In this document: piece after piece, positions 53,926 to 60,116 of the stretch
How positions within the stretch are numbered: the first letter of the stretch is position 1
Layout: every line of letters starts with the position of its first letter
NCBI GenBank assembly: GCA_947625435.1
Contig: CANQOI010000005.1
Coordinates: forward strand, 1-60,116
Direction: 5' to 3'
Source: an uncultured Clostridia bacterium
Lineage (GTDB): Bacteria > Bacillota > Clostridia > UBA1212 > UBA1255
Length of the DNA stretch: 60,116 nt
Notes under the pieces: generated by a model
What the model was told of the DNA's origin: nothing
The model's input: the letters and a program-made list of their open reading frames with translations, nothing else
Database searches by the model: none
Made by a program: the position numbers and the translations under genes

Positions 53926-55683
53926 ATGAATACGGAACAAAAATACTATTTCAGCCTGATGTGGCCCGACTATGAAGAAGGGCGCAAGCGCGAATCCGCG
54001 GTGCGTAGCGGAGAGATGGCGCTTTTTAATCAGGATCTGCTCGAGCGTGATATAAATGCGGATATGCTCCTCGAGGGCATGGAGATAAGGAATGAAAACA
54101 AATCCTACATAAAAATGCGTCTCATGGACATGGTGCTCGACGACAAGATCATTAAATACCGTCAGGACATACTTAAGGATTTCATGAAATATCCGGATAT
54201 AGAGCAGTCCTTCGATCAGACGCTCCTTCCTATGATAAACAGGCTGAGAGATATGAAGAAGGCAAATATCGCTCATGACGACAATCTGAGGAAGATAGCA
54301 TGGCGCATAGAGATGCTGACGCTTTATATGAAATGCGTAGACGTTCTGCACACGCTTCTCTGTTCGAGCGACAAGAAGTTCGATTCCGACGGCATGAAAG
54401 AGCTTCAGAGCATGATAGCGGGCATACATGACGGCGACGGATATAAGGAAATGAAGCGCCTCATACCGGATCTCTACGATAAGCTCCAGACGATGAAGGG
54501 CGTTACGATAGGCATCAATCTCGACGAGCAGCTGCGCCCCTGCGAAGCCGTCCTTCTTTCCATAGAGGAGAAGCCATTCAGGCAGAAGGGCTTCGTATCT
54601 TCGCTGTTCGGCACTAAAAAGAATGACGATCTGTATTACGGTATAGGTTCTTTTTACTCGATAGTCAAGGAAAACAAGGCTAATTCTCTCGATATCGCTA
54701 TAATGCGAGATATGGACATGGTGATGGGCGAAACGTTCAAGCATCTGGGAGAGACTCTCACGCTCTTTGAATGGGTGGAGTCGGCATACCTTTTTGAGCT
54801 CCTTCCCGAGGTATATTATTACATAGGCGGAAGCCGTCTTGCGGCAAAGCTCAGAAGCTCGGGACTTCCCTTATGCTTCCCCGAGCCCGCTCCCAAGGAC
54901 GAGCGCATATTCAGTGTCAGGGATATGTACGACGCCAGCTTCGCGCTCCGCATAATGAGCGATATAGGACTTAAGGATCTTGCGAATGTGGTCGTATGCA
55001 ACGACGCCGAAATGTCGGACAAGGCAGGAAGGATATTCATACTCACTGGTGCGAATCAGGGCGGTAAGACCACGTTTACGAGAGCCCTCGGCATATGCCA
55101 GCTGCTTTTCCAGGCCGGCTTCCCCATACCCGGCACGTCCGGAAGGATAAGCCCCGTGGACAACATATATACGCATTTTCCGGAGCTTGAGAAGAATTCC
55201 ATAAGCGAAGGAAGGCTCGGAGAGGAATGTATACGTCTTGAAACGATACTCCCGCGTCTTACAAAATACAGCATGATACTCATGAATGAGTCGCTTTCAA
55301 GCACGAGCCATCAGGAATGCCTCTTTATAGCTGAAGAGATAATGAAATATTTAAGGCGTGTGGGCGCGAGATGCGTATTTGCCACTCATATTCACGAGCT
55401 GGCGGAAAATATTCCCGAGCTCAATAAGGAGCCGGCTCTCAGCGACCTTGTCAGTCTCGTGGCGGGAGTGGACGAGGGCACCGATATGGAGGTGCTCACC
55501 GAAGAAGGACGCAAGAAATACGAGGGTTCCAAGCGTACATACAAGATACTTCCCATGCCGCCTCAGGGCAAGAGCTTCGCTATCGATATAGCAAGGACAT
55601 ACGGTATAAGCTTCGATCAGCTCTGCAAAACGCATGATGAGAAGTTCTCCGATCCCGATATCGATCCGTCAAGAGGAGCATAA
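53926..55683 (+). CDS. MutS-like ATPase lacking mismatch-recognition domains
   Basis: The 585-residue protein carries only the helical lever/clamp region (about 1-340) and the MutS ABC-type ATPase (about 341-560). Walker A is GANQGGKTT (Lys381); the Walker B site reads MILMNES (Asn454-Glu455 instead of Asp-Glu); FATHIHELAE is the switch His. No mismatch-recognition domain or Smr nuclease tail is present, so it is not MutS1 or MutS2. Such proteins are scattered in Bacteroidota and Bacillota with no known role; the NE variant may be normal for them. AAAGGA precedes the ATG. MscS follows by 9 bp, and the glycogen operon diverges from it. Confidence 0.87.
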   Translation: MNTEQKYYFSLMWPDYEEGRKRESAVRSGEMALFNQDLLERDINADMLLEGMEIRNENKSYIKMRLMDMVLDDKIIKYRQDILKDFMKYPDIEQSFDQTLLPMINRLRDMKKANIAHDDNLRKIAWRIEMLTLYMKCVDVLHTLLCSSDKKFDSDGMKELQSMIAGIHDGDGYKEMKRLIPDLYDKLQTMKGVTIGINLDEQLRPCEAVLLSIEEKPFRQKGFVSSLFGTKKNDDLYYGIGSFYSIVKENKANSLDIAIMRDMDMVMGETFKHLGETLTLFEWVESAYLFELLPEVYYYIGGSRLAAKLRSSGLPLCFPEPAPKDERIFSVRDMYDASFALRIMSDIGLKDLANVVVCNDAEMSDKAGRIFILTGANQGGKTTFTRALGICQLLFQAGFPIPGTSGRISPVDNIYTHFPELEKNSISEGRLGEECIRLETILPRLTKYSMILMNESLSSTSHQECLFIAEEIMKYLRRVGARCVFATHIHELAENIPELNKEPALSDLVSLVAGVDEGTDMEVLTEEGRKKYEGSKRTYKILPMPPQGKSFAIDIARTYGISFDQLCKTHDEKFSDPDIDPSRGA

Positions 55684-55692
55684 AGCAGCATA

Positions 55693-56502
55693 ATGAAGGA
55701 TTTTATCGTAAAATACAGTGAATCGATAATAAGCGGCGGCATTAAGATAATAGCCGCCCTTGCTATACTGATAATAGGTTTTAAGGCGGTCAAGCTCCTC
55801 GTGTCGCGCCTTGCGCGGGGAAAGGGCTTCCGCAAGATAGACCCGAGTGCGCAGTCTTTTATAAAAAGCGCGATAGGCATTGCGGCAAAGATAATCATAA
55901 TAATAACGGCCGCCGCCGTGCTGGGCGTTCCCATGACGTCGGTGTCGGCCATGATCGCATCCACGGGTCTTGCTATAGGGCTCGCTCTTCAGGGAGGCCT
56001 TTCCAATATCGCCGGAGGCGTGCTCCTTCTCATATTCAAGCCCTTCTCCGTAGGCGACTATATCAAGACGCAGAACGGTTTTGAAGGGACGGTAGTCAAG
56101 ATAGATATATTCTATACTACCCTCAGAATGTATGACAATACCAAGGTCGTGGTCCCTAACGGCGCCATCTCAAACGAAACGATATCCGATGTGTCCGCCT
56201 ACGGAACGAGACGCGTGGAGCTCACATTTTCATCATCATATTCCAGTGACCCCGACAAAGCGATAGAGATACTCAAAAAAACGGCATCCGAAAACGAGCT
56301 CGTGCTCCCGGACCCGCCTCCTTTTGCGGCTCTTAAATCCCACGGCGAGAGCTCGCTCAATTATGTGCTGTATGCGTGGTGTAAAGAAAGCGATTACTGG
56401 ACTGTATATTATGCGCTCCCTATTGCGGTCAAGAAGGCATTCGACGAGGGCGGGATCGATATACCCTTCCCGCAGCTCGATGTTCACGTGTCTCCGAAAT
56501 AA
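55693..56502 (+). CDS. mscS: Small-conductance mechanosensitive channel, MscS family
   Basis: A tension-gated channel that relieves osmotic pressure. The 269-residue protein has three transmembrane helices (about 13-36, 54-78, 82-115); the third is the Gly/Ala-rich pore helix (LQGGLSNIAGGVLLLIFKPFSVGDYI). A beta domain (DNTKVVVPNGAISNETISD) and mixed C-terminal domain follow. Length and core match E. coli MscS. It is 9 bp after the MutS-like gene, and its last 19 bp overlap the end of the convergent CotH gene. Confidence 0.93.
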   Translation: MKDFIVKYSESIISGGIKIIAALAILIIGFKAVKLLVSRLARGKGFRKIDPSAQSFIKSAIGIAAKIIIIITAAAVLGVPMTSVSAMIASTGLAIGLALQGGLSNIAGGVLLLIFKPFSVGDYIKTQNGFEGTVVKIDIFYTTLRMYDNTKVVVPNGAISNETISDVSAYGTRRVELTFSSSYSSDPDKAIEILKKTASENELVLPDPPPFAALKSHGESSLNYVLYAWCKESDYWTVYYALPIAVKKAFDEGGIDIPFPQLDVHVSPK

Positions 56503-58988
56503 TACCTGACCTGACTCTGAGTGAGCCCGAGCACGTTTGTTATGCTCTCTATAAGCTCACTTTTCCTGTCATAGTCCGCTATGAATGAGCGCAGCTCGGA
56601 AACGCTCTGTCTCCAGCCGTCTGCGGTGCCTTTCCACGCCTTGCGCTCCCTTTCTATCTCAGGCTCTATACTTGCCGTGTATTCATCGAGCACGGCGAGT
56701 ACTTTTTCGTCAGTAAGGGTATTATCCAGATGATATGCAAGTCTTTTAAGAAAATAATCCCTGTACTCGCTGCCCGCGAGCAATGCCTTTATTATAGCAT
56801 TCGTGTCCTCCAGATCATCTGTCAGGAGACGTTCAAATGAATCTTTTCTGAAGAAAAATGCCCAGTCGAGATCATAGAACACCCATTTCCATTTTGTGCC
56901 GTATGAGCTGCAGTATTTCACGTTCCCCGGAGCGTCCGTATTTCCGCAATATGCCTGAAGTATGAACCAGTCGGTCATGCTCTCGATATCTATGACATCG
57001 GTCATATGTTTATAATTTTCAGGTTTCGACATGTCGTGGCTCTGCGCAAAACGAACGGCGTCGTGAAGCTCAGGAGCCTGCGATGTATCGGATTCCGATA
57101 TCTCAACATCATCCTCCGATACTCCGAAATGTTCCGCGAAATATTTCTCGTCGACTCTTTCTTCAAGATAATATATCCCGAAAAATTTTCCGTTTATATA
57201 AAGCAGGCAGTATTTTCCCGTCTGAGAAACGAGCGACGGAAAATTCCGCGCCGCAAACGCGGTAATGAAGTCGTTCCTTATTATCGATGTGGCATAATCC
57301 TCGCCTGCTCTCAGCACAAGAGAGCCGAAGCTCGTTATACCGTTTCCGAACAGATCGTAATCAAGCTCTCCCTTACCGTATTTCCCCCTGAAAACGAGTC
57401 TGAAGGATTTTTTGGCATTCGATTCTCTGCTGCCCCCTCCGTTCATCTTTAGCCCGCAGTTTATATTGAAGCCCCCGCTTTCATCAATATATGATACTGA
57501 AGCGAACCGTTCCCAATTTTGGTAATAATTATCGTGATCTCCTTTAACATATATGCCGGTCTCATCGCTCCAGAGCCCGTCGCTTTCCGTAACGAGGCTC
57601 ACGACCGGAAGATGCGGCGACTCCCCAATTATATAGCTGTACGTTCTGACGGGACTGTTTATGCACCCGTTTTTGTATACTACTGTCCTTATGACAGCCG
57701 TACTGCCAAGCAGTATCTGCTTCGTATATTTTTTTGAATGCGTATCAGGCACGCTTCCGTCCGTCGTGTAATATACAGTGCCTTCCGCTTCGAATCTCAA
57801 TGTGACGGAGCCTTCGTATATTCCCTCGGGGACCGTCGCCTCCGCCTCGCCGCACACTTTTCTCACACCTTTCCCGTTGGCCTTTCCCGGCGTGGGATCG
57901 GTAAAATAGTAAAATCCACCGTATGCGCTCATACTGCGTCCGTATGAGCATCCTGCGGGCACTCTCTCGGCATGTGCGCTGTCGATGAGCTTATTATCCG
58001 ATCTTCTGCATATGTAAAATGATTCAGACTCGGCATTCAGTGAAAATCCGGCGTGATGATATCCGGATGCATCCGACTTCTCGGTGCCTGAGCATATTAT
58101 GACAAAATATGCGCCGGGTTTCAATCTGACGGGCGGAAGTATATATTTGACCTTATCTATATTATCTGTCACATAATAATCGGAGAGCAATACCGTTTCG
58201 GACGAAGTATTCACTATCTCCGCCCAGTCGTAATACTCTCCGTCGCTCTGCTCAAGGAGCGAATCGTTCGATACCTGTATTTCGCTTATGGCAAGGGGCC
58301 CCGGATTTACAAGAGAGCGCGAAAAATACTCATAACCGGCATCCGTATCCGGATATCCCGGAGCGGCATACAGCGTATCCTTTATATCTCCCCCGTATTC
58401 AGTCCTGTAAAATGAATGTCCTTCCCGCGCATCTTTATATGTCATCTGATCTACGGGCTCTCCGTATCCGTCAAAAATATAAACCTTTCCGCCCTCAGAT
58501 GAAAGTTTAAAAGATCCGTCACCCGATGCAAATACCACGAACCGCTCTCCCGGCGCAAGGGTCCGGTCCTCCAGAACATACTTGTCTTTGCGGGAGGCAT
58601 CGTCCGTAAGGGACAGGTCATGAAGCTTCAGCGTCTGACCTGATATGTTTGTTATCTCTATCCAGTCGCTGAGTCTGCCTTCGGAATCAGTTATTCCGGA
58701 CACATTTTTAGGACATATCTCACTTATCATGAGCTTTCCTACGTAATCAATATGCTCCGGCTCATATTCCTGCGGTCCGGGCGTCACAACAGCTTCCTGA
58801 GAAACTGTCGCTGTCGCAGGAGCAGCTGCCCCAGGGGTAACTGTTACAGCTGCTGTCGCAGGGGAAGCTGTCGCAGCTGTAACTGTTGCCGTTGCGTCCG
58901 CTTCATCGCTTTTGCCGCAGGAAGCGGAAACAAGCAAAATAAAGCATGCGAATATTAAATATCTGATCGATCTGATAAAGAATGACAT
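56484..58988 (-). CDS. CotH-kinase lipoprotein with lamin-tail domains
   Basis: About 834 residues. Signal peptide ends VSASC, so it is a likely lipoprotein. A Thr/Ala-rich linker (about 27-70) precedes two lamin-tail domains (about 80-200, ISEICPKN...DWIEITN; about 230-370, ISEIQVSNDS...DWAEIVN), a chitobiase-like C-terminal domain (GTVYYTTDGSVPD), and a CotH kinase domain (KSFRLVFRGKYGKGELDYDLFG, LRAGEDYATSIIRNDF, GIYYLEERVDEKYF, FYDLDWAFFF). CotH proteins in spore coats phosphorylate other coat proteins; here extracellular placement suggests another target. ATG 58988 has a weak GGGAA site; ATG 58997 is alternative. No clear promoter of its own. Confidence 0.85.
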   Translation of the reverse strand: MSFFIRSIRYLIFACFILLVSASCGKSDEADATATVTAATASPATAAVTVTPGAAAPATATVSQEAVVTPGPQEYEPEHIDYVGKLMISEICPKNVSGITDSEGRLSDWIEITNISGQTLKLHDLSLTDDASRKDKYVLEDRTLAPGERFVVFASGDGSFKLSSEGGKVYIFDGYGEPVDQMTYKDAREGHSFYRTEYGGDIKDTLYAAPGYPDTDAGYEYFSRSLVNPGPLAISEIQVSNDSLLEQSDGEYYDWAEIVNTSSETVLLSDYYVTDNIDKVKYILPPVRLKPGAYFVIICSGTEKSDASGYHHAGFSLNAESESFYICRRSDNKLIDSAHAERVPAGCSYGRSMSAYGGFYYFTDPTPGKANGKGVRKVCGEAEATVPEGIYEGSVTLRFEAEGTVYYTTDGSVPDTHSKKYTKQILLGSTAVIRTVVYKNGCINSPVRTYSYIIGESPHLPVVSLVTESDGLWSDETGIYVKGDHDNYYQNWERFASVSYIDESGGFNINCGLKMNGGGSRESNAKKSFRLVFRGKYGKGELDYDLFGNGITSFGSLVLRAGEDYATSIIRNDFITAFAARNFPSLVSQTGKYCLLYINGKFFGIYYLEERVDEKYFAEHFGVSEDDVEISESDTSQAPELHDAVRFAQSHDMSKPENYKHMTDVIDIESMTDWFILQAYCGNTDAPGNVKYCSSYGTKWKWVFYDLDWAFFFRKDSFERLLTDDLEDTNAIIKALLAGSEYRDYFLKRLAYHLDNTLTDEKVLAVLDEYTASIEPEIERERKAWKGTADGWRQSVSELRSFIADYDRKSELIESITNVLGLTQSQVRYYFGDT
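58780..58900 (-). repeat. Thr/Ala/Pro-rich coding repeat in the CotH linker
   Basis: Degenerate short repeats of GCTGTCGCAG/GTAACTGTT type encode ATATV, PATAAVTV, GAAAPATATV; a likely disordered wall-spanning linker. Confidence 0.6.
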
Positions 58989-58996
58989 ATGCTTCA

Positions 58997-59008
58997 TTTC
59001 CCGGGAAA
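58997..59008. repeat. TTTCCCGGGAAA palindrome at the CotH start
   Basis: A 12-bp perfect palindrome identical to the core of the 20-bp palindrome at 43408-43427, placed against the first possible CotH start codon. Confidence 0.5.
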
Positions 59009-59056
59009 ACTAAAGAAGGCTGCCGCCTTACGCGCTCATACGCTCCGGCGACAGCC
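59009..59056 (-). terminator. Terminator after the Gly-repeat protein gene
   Basis: A 10-bp G+C-rich stem (59047-59056 with 59018-59027, one G-U pair) is followed on the minus strand by TTCTTTAGTTTT. It lies 29 bp after the stop at 59085 and before the CotH gene. Confidence 0.75.
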
Positions 59057-59084
59057 ATGTCAACAAGCTGTATATTATGCTATA

Positions 59085-59882
59085 TCAACCTATAACTCTC
59101 TTCTTCATAACAACAGTGACTACCATCGCAGCTGCCGCTATCATGAATATAACAGAATAACCGTCGGCAGTTCCGGCGTTAGCAGCTCCGCCCGATGTAT
59201 TGCCACCGGTGGTATTGCCGCCTGTGGTGTTTCCGCCTTCTGTATTGCCGCCCGTTGATTCTCCGCCTTCAGAATCTCCGCCTTCTGCGTCTCCACCCGT
59301 AGTATTGCCGCCGAGAGTATTGACATCACACGGTGTAGATTCCTCAGCCGTAGGCTGATAGCTGTTCGTATACATGATCGTCCAGCCGAGATCCACTTCT
59401 TCTCCCGTTGCATCGGTGAGGAACAGTCTTATTTCTATGTCCTCGCCTACCTGAACAGGTATCTCATAGCGGAATCTCACGCTCTCACCGTCAGGGTAAC
59501 CCAATCCTGCGGCCTGACCTTCTATCGTCGCATTATCTTCCTGTCTCTCAGGATCTCCGTTATAGAACTTTGGGATACCGGTAACGGGCTCATCGTCATT
59601 CACCTGATAACCGAATGACTCTATCTTCTCGGTGCTCGCAGTCCATCCGTATACTACTATGAGTCCGAGCTTCATATCGGATATATCTCCGAGATCTGTC
59701 AAGGGATCATTTTGCCCGTGCTTTCCGAGATCCACGTCGCTCTTATGTACATACTGATTCGCGCTCGGATCATGAGTCGTCACCTGATCCATGGATGTGT
59801 GTACAACAGTTGCAAATGACGGAACGATACTCATCACTGTTATGACAGCGACTGTAAGTACCAATGTAATAATCTTCTTCAC
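59085..59882 (-). CDS. Exported protein with Gly-rich pentapeptide repeat and C-terminal membrane helix
   Basis: Unknown function, 265 residues. Signal peptide (MKKIITLVLTVAVITVMS..., cleavage near SFA), a ~150-residue domain (LGLIVVYGWTASTEKIESFGYQVNDDEP...VGEDIEIRLFLTDATGEEV) that looks like an Ig-like or carbohydrate-associated sandwich, then eight Gly-Gly-led pentapeptides (GGNTT, GGDAE, GGNTS), a transmembrane helix (VIFMIAAAAMVVTVV) and KKRVIG. No LPXTG. The start is GTG at 59882, with AGGAGG eight bases before. Strong promoter, 5' hairpin and terminator make it a highly expressed single gene. Could be a surface adhesin or structural protein. Confidence 0.75.
   Translation of the reverse strand: MKKIITLVLTVAVITVMSIVPSFATVVHTSMDQVTTHDPSANQYVHKSDVDLGKHGQNDPLTDLGDISDMKLGLIVVYGWTASTEKIESFGYQVNDDEPVTGIPKFYNGDPERQEDNATIEGQAAGLGYPDGESVRFRYEIPVQVGEDIEIRLFLTDATGEEVDLGWTIMYTNSYQPTAEESTPCDVNTLGGNTTGGDAEGGDSEGGESTGGNTEGGNTTGGNTTGGNTSGGAANAGTADGYSVIFMIAAAAMVVTVVMKKRVIG
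59188..59320 (-). repeat. 15-bp tandem repeat encoding Gly-Gly pentapeptides
   Basis: About eight units of 15 bp in frame encode GG followed by NTT, DAE, DSE, EST, NTE, NTT, NTT, NTS. It serves as a flexible spacer between the domain and the membrane helix. Confidence 0.8.
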
Positions 59883-59904
59883 AATAACTACCTCCTATGG
59901 AACT

Positions 59905-59926
59905 TCTCCGCACATATGTCCGGAGA
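59905..59926 (-). promoter_or_regulatory. 5' hairpin in the Gly-repeat gene leader
   Basis: A 22-bp inverted repeat (TCTCCG at 59905-59910 with CGGAGA at 59921-59926, inner ACATATGT) in the leader between promoter and ribosome-binding site. It may stabilise the mRNA or bind a regulator. Confidence 0.5.
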
Positions 59927-59943
59927 GCTATTACTTAATGCTA

Positions 59944-59971
59944 ATTATATTTATAGAAATTTAATTGTCAA
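59944..59971 (-). promoter_or_regulatory. Near-perfect promoter of the Gly-repeat protein
   Basis: Minus strand: TTGACA (59966-59971), 16-bp spacer, TATAAT (59944-59949). Both hexamers are perfect; strong expression is expected. Confidence 0.8.
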
Positions 59972-60116
59972 TCCTAAATTTTGTAATCTGATCCGGCGCA
60001 GTAGTACAGATATACCTCCTCAAGGCTCCCTCCGCCGTCAGCCCCGTCTTCCGACGAAGTACTATGATTTTTCCGTAGTCAGCTAATTTCTACTTTTATC
60101 GTAATTGCGCATTTTT
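59972..60116. other. Unexplained right-end sequence
   Basis: A G+C-rich island (about 60000-60060) inside A+T-rich sequence. On the minus strand a frame open from 60078 to a TAG at 59974-59976 ends LEEVYLYYCAGSDYKI but has no start codon and a stop just upstream. It may be the remnant of a gene or mobile repeat; I cannot support a gene. Confidence 0.3.

Noticed and set aside
27-60116. CRISPR arrays, rRNA, tRNA, insertion sequences, prophage
   Set aside because: I found no regularly spaced repeats, no transposase or integrase genes and no structural RNA pattern in either strand.

Overview
The window reads as a chromosomal segment of an anaerobic Gram-positive bacterium of the Clostridia (Bacillota). 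The evidence is the gene set: HprK, RapZ, NrdR, folate-dependent TrmFO, the GlgC/GlgD pair, an ApgM-type phosphoglycerate mutase and a sodium-pump decarboxylase subunit. Promoters are of the sigma-A type, Shine-Dalgarno sites are strong, and GTG or TTG starts occur. Most genes prefer ATA for isoleucine. I cannot name a genus. I see no rRNA, tRNA, insertion sequence, prophage or CRISPR array, and the genes form long, tightly packed operons.

Left end (1-11250): pstS, with a Pho-box-like repeat upstream, and a ribosome-binding site for the next gene at the window edge; a membrane protein with a degenerate J-domain; then on the plus strand an operon for a complete 2-oxo acid dehydrogenase complex in the unusual order E2 - E3 - fused E1 alpha/beta - DeoR regulator, behind a clear promoter with an operator-like repeat. 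It meets a minus-strand SH3-CAP secreted protein with no base between the stop codons. A pseudouridine synthase and an unknown lipoprotein follow.

Minus-strand block 11251-24914: htpG, apgM, aroF, tyrA, a UDP-sugar pyrophosphorylase, a small membrane protein, a two-component system, hprK, murB, rapZ and a CBS-domain inorganic pyrophosphatase. Overlaps of a few bases suggest one or two long transcripts linking aromatic biosynthesis, UDP-GlcNAc and peptidoglycan precursors, and catabolite control. Upstream lie the beta and gamma subunits of a sodium-pumping decarboxylase, preceded by a structured leader with a possible 17-residue leader peptide.

Region 26662-37017 looks like accessory carbohydrate and cell-surface genes: a zinc-ribbon multi-pass protein, two C-terminally membrane-anchored surface proteins (one a probable glycoside hydrolase with a CBM9-like domain), a GT2 glycosyltransferase, a DUF1846 protein and a GH78 alpha-L-rhamnosidase. 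Region 37051-43892 is housekeeping: trmFO, topA, dprA, comM/yifB and nrdR.

Region 43933-53798 is a full glycogen operon (glgB-C-D-A-P plus a GH13 enzyme). Its promoter shares its -35 hexamer with the divergent promoter of a MutS-like ATPase gene followed by an MscS channel. The right end has a CotH-kinase lipoprotein with lamin-tail domains and a secreted protein with a Gly-rich pentapeptide repeat driven by a near-perfect promoter. No gene-free stretch exceeds 300 bases; the largest are 1898-2119 (two divergent promoters) and 59883-60116 (a promoter plus unexplained sequence).
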